Source: Enterobacter hormaechei subsp. xiangfangensis
GTDB lineage: Bacteria; Pseudomonadota; Gammaproteobacteria; Enterobacterales; Enterobacteriaceae
Direction of reading: 5' to 3'
Length of the DNA stretch: 64,000 nt
Assembly: GCF_001729785.1 (NCBI RefSeq)
Contig: NZ_CP017183.1
Span: 1,674,001-1,738,000, forward strand
The translations under genes were made by a program, and so were the position numbers. This document shows positions 1-9,001 of this stretch, piece by piece. Position 1 is the first letter of the stretch. Each line of letters begins with the position of its first letter. The notes beneath the pieces are model-generated. The model was not told the origin of the DNA and did no database searches. It was given only the letters and a program-made list of their open reading frames with translations.

Positions 1-372
1 CGCCTGAGCGGCAACGGCTTCAGGCAGGCGCGCCTGCTCCAGCAGCATCGGCACGGCGTCGGTTTCGGCACGGCGGTAGGCGCCGGTAATGGCGGCGCGG
101 CTGACGGACTGCGGCAGGATCTGCTCGGCAAATTCGAGGAACGGCTGGTGGTTCTCCTCAACGGCCGTCGCGGCTTCTTCGCTTTCGTTCGCTGCGCCCG
201 CCAGCAGGGCAGGCAGCTCCGGCAGACCTTCTTCACTCTCCAGTCTTTCCAGATAGTTAAAAATCGCCTGCTTGATTAACCAGTGCGGTGTGCGGTCGAT
301 GCGGGTCGCAGCGGTTTTAATCCGTTCGCGGGTAGCGTCATCCAGCTTAACCCCCATGGTGGTCATCCCCAT
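1..372 (-). CDS. putA: PutA, N-terminal part (cut by window edge)
   Basis: The first 124 codons of the bifunctional proline dehydrogenase / delta-1-pyrroline-5-carboxylate dehydrogenase. The start reads MGMTTMGVKLDDATRER, followed by a stretch typical of the PutA ribbon-helix-helix DNA-binding domain (about residues 6-50, ending HWLIKQAIFNYLE). The catalytic domains lie outside the window. In the family this enzyme oxidises proline to glutamate at the membrane and, when proline is scarce, represses putA and putP. It is divergent from putP, as in E. coli. Recognition is by resemblance to the known E. coli N-terminus. Confidence 0.95.
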   Translation of the reverse strand, partial: MGMTTMGVKLDDATRERIKTAATRIDRTPHWLIKQAIFNYLERLESEEGLPELPALLAGAANESEEAATAVEENHQPFLEFAEQILPQSVSRAAITGAYRRAETDAVPMLLEQARLPEAVAAQA

Positions 373-430
373 GCCAAAACTCCTGTTGTTCTGTAATAGC
401 GTTCTGTTGATAGCGTGAAATATCCACCAT

Positions 431-607
431 GTTGCAACTTTGTGCAACCGTGTTAAATGTGACCTGGTCTGCAAGCTGGAAAATGAATGGATTGTTAACG
501 ATTAGTTAGCTGTGAAAAAGAACGTGCGGCCGTTTCTGAGCCCAGTTTTTATGCGGTGCTTAACACTTTTTAAAGGTGCAACCCGTAAAAGCGTGAGCGA
601 GTGCAAC
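431..607. promoter_or_regulatory. PutA operator motifs in the putA-putP control region
   Basis: The 422-bp gap between putA and putP (373-794) contains the hexamer GTTGCA or its complement at 431-436, 433-438 (together GTTGCAAC), 443-448, 577-582 and 602-607. Five such motifs are known to bind the ribbon-helix-helix domain of PutA in E. coli, so this is probably the autoregulatory operator. No further ORF is credible in this gap. The actual promoters were not resolved. Confidence 0.7.
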
Positions 608-794
608 CTATAGGAAAGACGTATAAAACCAGTGATGAAATTCATGTAAATGCAGTGTTAAATCGTTTGTCAGTGGGATGCGTATACGGCAGGATAGCGC
701 GCCCAACGGAAACACATACACACATCACTACGTTCCGGTGATGACATAACAAGGCAACCCGGACGGTTGTCGCTCGACATTTTGGAGAATTTGA

Positions 795-2303
795 ATGGCT
801 ATTAGCACACCGATGCTGGTGACATTTCTCGTTTATATTTTTGGCATGATCCTGATAGGGTTTTTGGCATGGCGTTCCACTAAAAACTTTGACGACTACA
901 TCCTCGGCGGGCGCAGCTTAGGCCCGATGGTCACCGCACTCTCTGCGGGCGCTTCCGACATGAGCGGCTGGCTGCTGATGGGGCTGCCGGGCGCGATTTT
1001 CATCTCCGGTATCTCCGAAAGCTGGATCGCCATCGGCCTGACCGTTGGCGCATGGATCAACTGGAAGCTGGTAGCAGGCCGTCTGCGTGTGCATACCGAA
1101 GCCAACAACAACGCCCTGACGCTGCCGGACTACTTCACCGGACGCTTTGAAGATAACAGCCGTATCCTGCGCATTATCTCTGCGGTGGTGATCCTGCTGT
1201 TCTTCACCATCTACTGTGCTTCCGGCATCGTGGCGGGCGCGCGTCTGTTCGAAAGTACTTTCGGCATGAGCTATGAAACCGCCCTGTGGGCCGGTGCGGC
1301 CGCGACCATCCTCTATACCTTCGTGGGCGGATTCCTGGCGGTAAGCTGGACCGACACCGTGCAGGCGAGCCTGATGATCTTCGCCCTGATCCTGACTCCG
1401 GTGATTGTCATTTTCACCGTCGGCGGCTTTGGCGAATCGCTGGAAGTGATCAAGCAGAAGAGCATCGAAAACGTCGATATGCTGAAAGGGCTGAACTTTG
1501 TCGCCATCGTCTCCCTGATGGGCTGGGGCCTGGGCTACTTCGGCCAGCCGCACATTCTGGCGCGTTTCATGGCGGCGGATTCTCACCATACCATCGTTCA
1601 CGCGCGTCGCATCAGCATGACGTGGATGATCCTGTGTCTGGCGGGCGCGTGCGCGGTTGGCTTCTTCGGCATTGCGTACTTTAACAACAACCCGGCGCAG
1701 GCGGGCGCGGTGAACCAGAACGCCGAGCGCGTGTTCATCGAACTGGCGCAGATTCTGTTTAACCCTTGGATTGCCGGTATTCTGCTCTCCGCGATCCTGG
1801 CTGCGGTGATGTCCACCCTGAGCTGTCAGCTGCTGGTGTGCTCCAGCGCCATCACCGAAGACCTCTACAAAGCGTTCCTGCGTAAGGGCGCGAGCCAGAA
1901 AGAGCTGGTGTGGGTAGGGCGTTTTATGGTGCTGCTGGTTGCGCTGGTGGCGATTGCGCTGGCAGCAAACCCGGAAAACCGCGTGCTGGGGCTGGTGAGC
2001 TACGCGTGGGCGGGCTTCGGTGCCGCGTTTGGGCCGGTAGTCCTGTTCTCCGTCATGTGGTCACGCATGACCCGCAACGGTGCGCTGGCGGGGATGATTA
2101 TTGGTGCGGTGACCGTTATCGTCTGGAAACAGTTCGCCTGGCTGGGCCTGTACGAAATCATTCCTGGCTTCATCTTCGGCAGCATCGGTATCGTTGTCTT
2201 CAGCCTGCTGGGTAAAGCACCGTCTGCCTCCATGCAGAAACGCTTTGCGGAAGCCGACGCGCACTACCACACTGCGCCGCCGACTAAGCTTCAGGCTGAG
2301 TAA
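795..2303 (+). CDS. putP: Sodium/proline symporter PutP
   Basis: A 502-residue inner-membrane transporter of the sodium:solute symporter family, the same length as E. coli PutP. About 12-13 hydrophobic segments are visible, beginning right at the N-terminus (TPMLVTFLVYIFGMILIGF). The segment GGRSLGPMVTALSAGASDMSGW near residue 40 is the family signature around the Na+ and proline sites. It imports proline for catabolism by PutA. The start is preceded by a TGGAG ribosome site at 782-786. It is transcribed away from putA across the shared operator region. Confidence 0.97.
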   Translation: MAISTPMLVTFLVYIFGMILIGFLAWRSTKNFDDYILGGRSLGPMVTALSAGASDMSGWLLMGLPGAIFISGISESWIAIGLTVGAWINWKLVAGRLRVHTEANNNALTLPDYFTGRFEDNSRILRIISAVVILLFFTIYCASGIVAGARLFESTFGMSYETALWAGAAATILYTFVGGFLAVSWTDTVQASLMIFALILTPVIVIFTVGGFGESLEVIKQKSIENVDMLKGLNFVAIVSLMGWGLGYFGQPHILARFMAADSHHTIVHARRISMTWMILCLAGACAVGFFGIAYFNNNPAQAGAVNQNAERVFIELAQILFNPWIAGILLSAILAAVMSTLSCQLLVCSSAITEDLYKAFLRKGASQKELVWVGRFMVLLVALVAIALAANPENRVLGLVSYAWAGFGAAFGPVVLFSVMWSRMTRNGALAGMIIGAVTVIVWKQFAWLGLYEIIPGFIFGSIGIVVFSLLGKAPSASMQKRFAEADAHYHTAPPTKLQAE

Positions 2304-2305
2304 TC

Positions 2306-2344
2306 TCCCCTCACCCTAACCCTCTCCCCGGTGGGGAGAGGGGA
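2306..2344. repeat. C/T-rich interspersed palindrome, copy 1
   Basis: A hairpin-forming element directly after putP (CCTCTCCCC at 2321-2329 pairs with GGGGAGAGG at 2333-2341) preceded by CCCTCACCCTAA. The same element occurs inverted at 8945-8992 and, diverged, at 60323-60366. All are intergenic and next to gene ends. It may also serve as the putP transcript end. Confidence 0.7.
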
Positions 2345-2374
2345 TAGTCCTTTCACCTATGTGAGTCTTCATCA

Positions 2375-2794
2375 ATGAGAATTAAAACAGGGTTAATGAT
2401 GGCAGCATTCGTGATGCTGGCGGGCTGTAACGCACCCGCGCAGCACGTGCCGGTGGAAACCTGCAAAGCGGATAACCAGATGCAGCAGACCACGCTCTAT
2501 TTTGGCTTGAATCGCCCGGCAGGGGCGCAGATTACCGGCAGCGAGTGGCAGCAGTTTGTTGACCAGGACGTGACGCCGCGTTTTCGCGATGGCTTAACGG
2601 TGTTTGATGCCCGTGGTCAGTGGCTGGGTAACGACGGCAAGGTGGCGCGCGAGCCGAGCAAGGCGCTGATGCTGATCCACGGGAAAGATGCGCAGAGTGA
2701 GAAGAATATTGAAGCGTTGCGCGGGATCTATAAGTCACGCTTCGCGCAGGAGTCGGTGATGCGGGTTGACCAGCCGGTGTGCGTGCAGTTTTAA
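2375..2794 (+). CDS. Small DUF3574-type lipoprotein
   Basis: A 139-residue protein with a lipoprotein signal: Lys at positions 3-4, a hydrophobic stretch and the lipobox LAGC, with Cys at about residue 18. The remainder (TLYFGLNRPAG..., then VTPRFRDGLTVFDARGQW) looks like DUF3574, a family of unknown function. The mature protein would be anchored in the envelope. It lies alone between putP and a convergent nucleoside transporter; this position is not part of the E. coli K-12 layout. Function unknown. Confidence 0.8.
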   Translation: MRIKTGLMMAAFVMLAGCNAPAQHVPVETCKADNQMQQTTLYFGLNRPAGAQITGSEWQQFVDQDVTPRFRDGLTVFDARGQWLGNDGKVAREPSKALMLIHGKDAQSEKNIEALRGIYKSRFAQESVMRVDQPVCVQF

Positions 2795-2796
2795 TG

Positions 2797-2822
2797 AAAA
2801 ACGGCGGGAAATCCCGCCGTTG
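2797..2822. terminator. Bidirectional terminator between the DUF3574 gene and the nucleoside transporter
   Basis: Stem ACGGCGGGA / TCCCGCCGT at 2801-2820 with a two-base loop. The A-run at 2797-2800 gives a T tail on the minus strand, so it best serves the transporter gene read leftward, and may also stop the rightward lipoprotein transcript. Confidence 0.75.
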
Positions 2823-2829
2823 TAGTATC

Positions 2830-2860
2830 GTAGGCCCGTGCAAGCGAAGCGCCGCCGGGC
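2830..2860. repeat. REP-type palindrome
   Basis: Intergenic GTAGGCCCGTGCAAGCGAAG followed by CGCCGCCGGGC. It resembles enterobacterial REP units, and related units in this window are at 12171-12200, 26611-26640, 40119-40143 and 60283-60313. Confidence 0.7.
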
Positions 2861-2876
2861 ATTAACCGCACAAAAC

Positions 2877-4061
2877 TTACAACACCAACCCCGCAAAGCT
2901 CGCCGAAAGCAGGCTCACCAGCGTCGCGCCGTACACCAGACGCAAACCAAACCGCGACACCACGTTGCCCTGCTGCTCGTTCAGACCTTTTATTGCCCCC
3001 GCCACAATGCCAATGGAAGCGAAGTTAGCGAACGACACCAGGAACACGGACAAAATACCCAGCCCGCGAGGTGACATTTGATGGGCAATTTTTTGCAGCT
3101 CGATCATCGCCACAAATTCATTCGCCACCAGTTTAGTTGCCATAATGCTCCCCGCGTTTAAGGCATCGCTCAACGGAATACCAATAAGCCACGCCAGCGG
3201 ATAAAACACATAACCCAGAATCTGCTGGAAGCTCATGCCAAATATGCTGGAGAAGAGGGCGTTAACGGCGCTAATAAGGGCGATAAAACCAATCAGCATC
3301 GCCAGAATAATCATTGCCACCTTAAAACCGGCCAGAATATACTCGCCCAGCATTTCAAAGAAGCTCTGGGATTCGTGCAGTTTTTCCAGCTTGATATCCG
3401 GCTCCGCTTCCGGGCGGGTCGGGTTAATGACCGAAAGAATAATAAAGGTGCTGAACATGTTCAGGATCAGCGCCGCGACGACAAATCTGGCGTCGAGCAT
3501 GGTCATATAGGCCCCGACAATCGACAGCGACACCGTCGACATAGCCGTGGCAGCCATCGTAAACAGACGACGCGAGGAGAGATCCCCGAGTACGCCCTTG
3601 TAGGCAATAAAGTTTTCCGACTGACCGAGGATCAGCGAGCTCACCGCGTTGAAGGATTCCAGCTTGCCCATGCCGTTCAGTTTTGACAGCAGCGTCCCGA
3701 TCACCCGAATAAAGATCGGCAGAATGCGCCAGTGCTGAAGAATACCGATCAACGCTGAGATAAAAATAATGGGGCAGAGCACGCCAAGGAAAATAAACGC
3801 CAGCCCTTTTTCACCCATCCCGCCAAAGACAAAATTCGTCCCTTCGGCAGCGAATTTAAGCAGCGACTCAAAGAAACCGGAGACGTATTTAATAATAAAC
3901 AGACCGCTTTCTGCATGCAGGAAAAAGAACGCCAGCGCAATTTCAATCACGATCAGCTGTAAAACGAAACGAATACGAACTTTTCGGCGGTCGAAACTCA
4001 CCAGCCAGGCAAGCGCAAGAATAATCACCAGCGCCAGCAGGAAATGGACAATTTTAAACAT
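2877..4061 (-). CDS. NupC-family concentrative nucleoside transporter
   Basis: A 394-residue inner-membrane protein that resembles E. coli NupC along its full length: [20 protein letters not shown] near residue 130 and [15 protein letters not shown] near 315 are CNT-family signatures of the nucleoside and ion sites. It should import nucleosides with protons. It is probably a paralog of NupC, since the normal nupC locus is elsewhere in enterics; exact substrates cannot be read from sequence. It faces the DUF3574 gene and is divergent from efeU. Confidence 0.88.
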   Translation of the reverse strand: MFKIVHFLLALVIILALAWLVSFDRRKVRIRFVLQLIVIEIALAFFFLHAESGLFIIKYVSGFFESLLKFAAEGTNFVFGGMGEKGLAFIFLGVLCPIIFISALIGILQHWRILPIFIRVIGTLLSKLNGMGKLESFNAVSSLILGQSENFIAYKGVLGDLSSRRLFTMAATAMSTVSLSIVGAYMTMLDARFVVAALILNMFSTFIILSVINPTRPEAEPDIKLEKLHESQSFFEMLGEYILAGFKVAMIILAMLIGFIALISAVNALFSSIFGMSFQQILGYVFYPLAWLIGIPLSDALNAGSIMATKLVANEFVAMIELQKIAHQMSPRGLGILSVFLVSFANFASIGIVAGAIKGLNEQQGNVVSRFGLRLVYGATLVSLLSASFAGLVL

Positions 4062-4236
4062 GGTTTATTTTCAGTTGGTTTTCGAGGTGGACATTTAGCC
4101 ACAGCCCCGGTTAACCGTAAATGGGCATTTTCGTTATACCTTATAAACGCAACGGTTACTCAAGCAATTATTACTCCGCAATGCGTTTACATCTGGTCAT
4201 CAAAACGCAACACATTTCGCTTGTTTTTCTTGTTGC

Positions 4237-4255
4237 CGTAATGATAATCACTATC
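4237..4255. promoter_or_regulatory. Fur box upstream of efeU
   Basis: CGTAATGATAATCACTATC matches 16 of 19 bases of the Fur consensus GATAATGATAATCATTATC. It lies about 58 bp before the efeU start, in the 251-bp gap between the divergent transporter and efeU. It predicts iron repression of efeUOB, as in E. coli. Confidence 0.85.
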
Positions 4256-4312
4256 ACAAGAATTTACCTTTCTTTGCATCAGTTGACCGCGATAAACATT
4301 TAAGGTGTCGGC

Positions 4313-5146
4313 ATGTTTGTTCCTTTTCTCATTATGTTACGTGAAGGCCTTGAAGCGGCCCTGATTGTTAGCCTTATCGCCAGTTATCTGAAGCGTACCC
4401 AGCGCGGACGCTGGATTGGCGTGATGTGGGTTGGCGTTTCCCTTGCCGCGGCGCTCTGCCTGGGGCTGGGTATTCTTATCAACGAAACCACCGGTGAATT
4501 TCCGCAGAAAGAGCAGGAGCTGTTTGAAGGCATTGTTGCCGTAATAGCGGTGGTGATCCTCACCTGGATGGTGTTCTGGATGCGCAAAGTTTCCCGTAAC
4601 GTGAAGGTACAGCTTGAGCAGGCGGTGGATAACGCCCTGCAAAAAGGCAACCACCACGGCTGGGCGCTGATCATGATGGTCTTTTTCGCCGTGGCGCGTG
4701 AAGGCCTGGAGTCCGTGTTCTTCCTGCTCGCGGCTTTTCAGCAGGACGTGGGCATCTGGCCGCCGCTGGGCGCGATGCTCGGGCTGGCCACGGCGGTTGT
4801 GCTTGGTTTCCTGCTCTACTGGGGCGGCATTCGTCTTAACCTGGGCGCGTTCTTCAAGTGGACCAGCCTGTTTATTCTGCTGGTGGCCGCGGGACTGGCG
4901 GCAGGGGCGATCCGCGCCTTCCACGAAGCGGGCCTGTGGAACCACTTCCAGGACGTGGCGTTCGATCTCAGCAACGTCCTGTCGACCCATTCACTGACCG
5001 GTACCCTGCTTGAAGGGATCTTCGGCTACCAGGAAACGCCGAGCGTCAGCGAAGTGGCGATGTACTTTATCTATCTGGTTCCGGCGCTGATCCTGTTCGC
5101 TATGCCGCCGCGTACCGGCTCGCAGACGTCGCGCGTTGCGCCGTAA
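4313..5146 (+). CDS. efeU: Ferrous iron permease EfeU (intact)
   Basis: A 277-residue inner-membrane permease of the oxidase-dependent Fe transporter (Ftr1) family. Two REGLE motifs, which bind iron in this family, are visible at residues 10-14 and 129-133 within a seven-helix layout. The frame is complete, unlike E. coli K-12 where efeU is frameshifted. It is first in an efeU-efeO-efeB operon, with efeO starting 39 nt after its stop codon. Expected to bring Fe2+ across the inner membrane, mostly at low pH, under Fur control. Confidence 0.95.
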   Translation: MFVPFLIMLREGLEAALIVSLIASYLKRTQRGRWIGVMWVGVSLAAALCLGLGILINETTGEFPQKEQELFEGIVAVIAVVILTWMVFWMRKVSRNVKVQLEQAVDNALQKGNHHGWALIMMVFFAVAREGLESVFFLLAAFQQDVGIWPPLGAMLGLATAVVLGFLLYWGGIRLNLGAFFKWTSLFILLVAAGLAAGAIRAFHEAGLWNHFQDVAFDLSNVLSTHSLTGTLLEGIFGYQETPSVSEVAMYFIYLVPALILFAMPPRTGSQTSRVAP

Positions 5147-5185
5147 GTGCTGTTTAAGTTACAACATACTTTAAAGGGAAGAGTC

Positions 5186-6313
5186 ATGGCCATTCAGTTC
5201 CGTCGTAGTGCGTTATGCGCAGGCATCGCCGCGCTGTTCGTGTATGCCTTCGCCGCTCAGGCAGCAGATATTCCGCAGGTCAAAGTCACCGTCAACGATA
5301 AACAGTGTGAGCCGATGACCATCACGGTTAACAGCGGTAAAACCCAGTTTATTATTCAGAACCACAGCCAGAAGGCGCTGGAGTGGGAAATCCTGAAAGG
5401 CGTGATGGTGGTGGAAGAGCGCGAGAATATCGCGCCGGGCTTCAGCCAGAAGATGACCGCAAATCTTCAGCCCGGGGAATATGACATGACCTGCGGCCTG
5501 CTGACTAACCCGAAAGGTAAGCTGATCGTCAAAGGCGCAGCGACGGCGGACGCGGCCAAAGGCACGGCGCTGCTGAGTCTCGGCGACGCTATTACCGCCT
5601 ATAAAGCCTACGTCACCAAAGAGACGGCGGACCTGGTGGCAGGCACCAAAGCCTTTACCGACGCGGTGAAAGCGGGCGATATCGAAAAAGCGAAATCCCT
5701 GTATGCGCCTACACGTCAGCACTACGAGCGCATCGAGCCGATTGCCGAGCTGTTCTCTGACCTCGATGGCAGCATTGACGCCCGTGAAGACGACTACGAG
5801 CAGAAGGCCGCCGATCCGAAATTCACCGGCTTCCACCGTCTGGAAAAAGCCCTGTTTGGCGATAACTCCACCAGGGGGATGGAGAAATACGCCGAGCAGC
5901 TAAACAGCGACGTGCTGGAGCTGCAAAAACGCATCAGCGAGCTGGCATTCCCACCGTCGAAAGTGGTGGGTGGCGCAGCGGGCCTAATTGAAGAAGTAGC
6001 CGCCAGCAAAATCAGCGGTGAAGAAGATCGTTACAGCCACACCGACCTGTGGGACTTCCAGGCAAACGTTGACGGCGCACAGAAAATTGTCGATCTGCTG
6101 CGGCCACAACTGCAAAAAGAGAACGGCGAACTGCTGGCGAAAGTGGATGCCAATTTTAAGAAAGTTGACGCTATCCTGTCGAAATACCGCACCAAAGACG
6201 GGTTCGAAACCTACGACAAGCTGACCGATGCTGACCGTAACGCGCTGAAAGGCCCGATTACGACGCTGGCGGAAGATCTCTCCCTGCTGCGTGGCGTACT
6301 GGGTCTGGATTAA
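5186..6313 (+). CDS. efeO: EfeO, periplasmic component of the iron uptake system
   Basis: A 375-residue secreted protein, the same length as E. coli EfeO. The signal peptide ends in [10 protein letters not shown]. An N-terminal cupredoxin-like domain (about residues 25-115, with CEPMTITV and MTCGLL) is followed by an M75 peptidase-like domain with the metal-associated motif HRLEK. I chose ATG 5186 because GGGAAGAG sits just upstream; an earlier in-frame start at 5147 would add 13 residues before a normal signal peptide. Cotranscribed with efeU and efeB. Confidence 0.94.
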   Translation: MAIQFRRSALCAGIAALFVYAFAAQAADIPQVKVTVNDKQCEPMTITVNSGKTQFIIQNHSQKALEWEILKGVMVVEERENIAPGFSQKMTANLQPGEYDMTCGLLTNPKGKLIVKGAATADAAKGTALLSLGDAITAYKAYVTKETADLVAGTKAFTDAVKAGDIEKAKSLYAPTRQHYERIEPIAELFSDLDGSIDAREDDYEQKAADPKFTGFHRLEKALFGDNSTRGMEKYAEQLNSDVLELQKRISELAFPPSKVVGGAAGLIEEVAASKISGEEDRYSHTDLWDFQANVDGAQKIVDLLRPQLQKENGELLAKVDANFKKVDAILSKYRTKDGFETYDKLTDADRNALKGPITTLAEDLSLLRGVLGLD

Positions 6314-6316
6314 GCG

Positions 6317-7600
6317 ATGAACGAGCATGACGAGTACGACGTGGCGGAACCTTCCCGACGTCGGTTGTTAAAAGGGGTAGGGGCGCTGGGCGGCGCGTTT
6401 GCCCTGGCGGGCGGCTGTCCGGTGGCGCATGCGGCAAAACCGCAAAGCGCCCCCGGCACGCTCTCCCCGGACGCGCGTATGGAAACGCAGCCGTTTTATG
6501 GTGAGCACCAGGCGGGGATCCTGACGCCGCAGCAGGCCTCGATGATGCTGGTGGCTTTCGATTCGTTGGCGAGTGATAAGGCCGACCTTGAGCGTCTGTT
6601 CAGGCTATTAACCACGCGCATTGCCTTCCTCACCGCCGGCGGTCCGGCACCGGAAACACCGAATCCGCGCCTGCCGCCGATGGATTCCGGGATCCTCGGG
6701 GCGTTTATCGCTCCCGATAATCTGACCATCACCGTGTCGGTGGGGGAATCACTATTTGATGATCGCTACGGTCTGGCGAAGCAGAAGCCGAAAGCGCTGC
6801 AAAAAATGACGCGATTCCCGAATGATTCTCTCGACGCGGCGCTGTGCCACGGCGATCTGCTGTTGCAGATCTGCGCTAATACCCAGGATACGGTGATCCA
6901 CGCCCTGCGCGATATTATCAAGCACACCCCGGATCTGCTGAGCGTGCGCTGGAAGCGGGAAGGTTTTATCTCTGACCACGCCGCGCGCAGTAAAGGGAAA
7001 GAGACGCCGGTCAACCTGCTGGGCTTCAAAGACGGTACCGCCAACCCGGACAGCAGCAATACCGCGTTGATGAACAAGGTGGTCTGGGTTACGGCGGATC
7101 AGGGCGAACCGGCCTGGGCGGTGGGCGGCAGCTATCAGGCGGTGCGTATCATTCAGTTTCACGTGGAGTTCTGGGACCGCACGCCGCTGAAAGAGCAGCA
7201 GACTATCTTCGGCCGCGATAAGCAAACCGGCGCACCGCTCGGCATGAAGCTCGAGCACGATGAACCCGACTACGCCCGCGATCCGAACGGGGATGTCATC
7301 GCGCTGGACAGCCATATTCGCCTCGCCAATCCTCGCACCAAAGAGACGCAATCCAGCCTGATGATGCGCAGGGGTTACAGCTACTCGCTGGGGGTGACCA
7401 ACTCCGGGCAGCTTGATATGGGACTGCTGTTTGTCTGCTATCAGCACGATCTGGAGAAAGGATTCCTCACCGTGCAGAAGCGGCTCAACGGCGAAGCGCT
7501 GGAAGAGTACATTAAGCCCATCGGCGGCGGCTATTTCTTTGCCCTGCCCGGCGCGCGTGACGCGAACGCCTGGCTCGCTCAGGGTCTCATAGAAGCCTGA
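6317..7600 (+). CDS. efeB: EfeB, Tat-exported Dyp-type haem peroxidase
   Basis: A 427-residue dye-decolourising peroxidase (YcdB). A twin-arginine signal SRRRLLKG precedes a hydrophobic stretch (residues 13-38). The Dyp hallmark GFKDGT is at residues 236-241, with catalytic Asp239. In the family it works in the periplasm with EfeO and EfeU in iron acquisition. It starts 3 nt after the efeO stop, which points to translational coupling. A terminator follows at 7606. Confidence 0.95.
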   Translation: MNEHDEYDVAEPSRRRLLKGVGALGGAFALAGGCPVAHAAKPQSAPGTLSPDARMETQPFYGEHQAGILTPQQASMMLVAFDSLASDKADLERLFRLLTTRIAFLTAGGPAPETPNPRLPPMDSGILGAFIAPDNLTITVSVGESLFDDRYGLAKQKPKALQKMTRFPNDSLDAALCHGDLLLQICANTQDTVIHALRDIIKHTPDLLSVRWKREGFISDHAARSKGKETPVNLLGFKDGTANPDSSNTALMNKVVWVTADQGEPAWAVGGSYQAVRIIQFHVEFWDRTPLKEQQTIFGRDKQTGAPLGMKLEHDEPDYARDPNGDVIALDSHIRLANPRTKETQSSLMMRRGYSYSLGVTNSGQLDMGLLFVCYQHDLEKGFLTVQKRLNGEALEEYIKPIGGGYFFALPGARDANAWLAQGLIEA

Positions 7601-7605
7601 TAATC

Positions 7606-7640
7606 GTCCCTGCGACAGTTCGCGGGGACATTATTTTTTT
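7606..7640 (+). terminator. Terminator of efeUOB
   Basis: Stem GTCCCTGCGA / TCGCGGGGAC (one G-T pair) with a 4-nt loop, followed by TTATTTTTTT. Confidence 0.85.
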
Positions 7641-8100
7641 CCCGGACTATCTTATTGTTATATTTCTGTAATATTTCTATATAAGACTGATTTTCCATGT
7701 AGGGGCAGTCCGAAAAGTTGCATTCAGGTAAAATAAATGTTGCATTTATGATAATTCCTGATGTACTTAAGAGAAGACAGCGGTAGTTCCCGGCAGTGAT
7801 GTTAACTCACTATGGAGATCGCGAATGGTTGCGTCCTGTACTGGACAAGGTAAACACATCAACCGCAGTACCCGGCGCGGAGGCTCAGACTCCGGCAGCG
7901 ATTTCTTCACCACCAAATTATCTCCTTCACCTCAACAACCTTTTTCTACCGACGTGCATAACGGTGCGCGTAGCCGTTGTATATCGTCATCCGGTAATGC
8001 AAGCAATGGCTTACAAGGAAGCCAACCCTCTGATGTTCGTGCGCATAATCGTGCCGATGCTGGCGCGTGTGATGAATACCAACAACTCAAGGTGCTATCC
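7641..8100. promoter_or_regulatory. phoH upstream region with overlapping open frames
   Basis: The first ~150 bp are AT-rich and suited to promoters; I could not fix a convincing Pho box. From about 7796 two long frames stay open: one runs in frame into phoH from ATG 7825, the other (ATG 7796 or GTG/ATG variants) reads to 8122 and overlaps the phoH start. Neither has a clear protein family signature. The stretch may be a long leader or an extended PhoH N-terminus. Confidence 0.4.
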
Positions 8101-8889
8101 ATGGGAAGACAGAAAGCAGTGATCAAAGCTCGTCGCGAAGCAAAACGTGTGCTGAGACGGGATTCACGTAGTCATAAACAGCGTGAAGAAGAATCGGTCA
8201 CCTCGCTTGTGCAGATGAGCGGCGTAGAATCGATTGGCATGGCGCGGGACAGCCGCGATGCATCGCCAATTGTGGCGCGAAATGAAGCTCAGGCGCACTA
8301 CCTGAATGCTATCGAGAGTAAACAGCTCATCTTTGCAACCGGGGAAGCCGGATGCGGGAAAACCTGGATCAGCGCCGCCAAAGCGGCGGAGGCGCTGATT
8401 CATAAGGACGTGGAAAGGATCATCGTTACCCGTCCGGTACTGCAAGCGGATGAAGATCTGGGCTTCCTGCCCGGCGATATTTCCGAGAAGTTTGCCCCGT
8501 ACTTCAGGCCCGTCTATGACGTGCTGGTGAAGCGGTTGGGCGCTTCCTTTATGCAGTACTGCCTGCGACCAGAGATTGGCAAGGTGGAAATCGCGCCGTT
8601 CGCCTATATGCGCGGACGTACATTTGAAAATGCGGTCGTTATTCTTGACGAGGCTCAGAACGTGACCGCTGCGCAAATGAAGATGTTTTTAACGCGCCTC
8701 GGGGAGAACGTGACGGTGATCGTCAACGGCGATATTACCCAGTGTGACCTGCCGTCGGGCGTTAAGTCTGGCCTGAGCGATGCCATGTCACGTTTTGAGG
8801 AAGATGAGATGATAGGGGTGGTACGCTTCACAAAAGAGGATTGCGTCCGCTCGGCGCTCTGCCAGCGCACGTTACAAGCGTATTATTGA
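8101..8889 (+). CDS. phoH: PhoH, phosphate-starvation-inducible ATPase
   Basis: A 262-residue P-loop protein. Walker A GEAGCGKT is at residues 81-88 and a Walker B-like VVILDEAQN near 180; QADEDLGFLPGD is a PhoH family signature. In E. coli it is PhoB-induced and binds ATP; its cellular role is not settled. I chose ATG 8101 (AAGG upstream, protein MGRQKAVIK...). An in-frame ATG at 7825 would give 354 residues, but the extra 92 are Ser-rich and low in recognisable structure. A terminator follows. Confidence 0.93.
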   Translation: MGRQKAVIKARREAKRVLRRDSRSHKQREEESVTSLVQMSGVESIGMARDSRDASPIVARNEAQAHYLNAIESKQLIFATGEAGCGKTWISAAKAAEALIHKDVERIIVTRPVLQADEDLGFLPGDISEKFAPYFRPVYDVLVKRLGASFMQYCLRPEIGKVEIAPFAYMRGRTFENAVVILDEAQNVTAAQMKMFLTRLGENVTVIVNGDITQCDLPSGVKSGLSDAMSRFEEDEMIGVVRFTKEDCVRSALCQRTLQAYY

Positions 8890-8905
8890 ATATTCTGTTG
8901 TGTTC

Positions 8906-8936
8906 AAGGCCCGGGAAACCGGGCTTTGTTTTTTGT
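8906..8936 (+). terminator. phoH terminator
   Basis: AAGGCCCGG / CCGGGCTTT hairpin with GAAA loop, followed by GTTTTTT. Confidence 0.85.
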
Positions 8937-8944
8937 GCATTTTA

Positions 8945-8992
8945 CCCCCTCTTCCCTGGGGAGAGGGTTAGGGTGAGGGGCTCAGGCCGCAC
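8945..8992. repeat. C/T-rich interspersed palindrome, copy 2 (inverted)
   Basis: Reverse complement of the element after putP (2306-2344): GGGGAGAGGGTTAGGGTGAG then GGGCTCAGGCCGC. The AGGCCGC tail is shared with the copy at 60323-60366. Confidence 0.7.
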
Positions 8993-9001
8993 CGAACTGC
9001 A

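Noticed and set aside
918-1601. 227-residue minus-strand frame in putP
   Set aside because: Shadow of putP; no hydrophobic or family pattern and no ribosome site.
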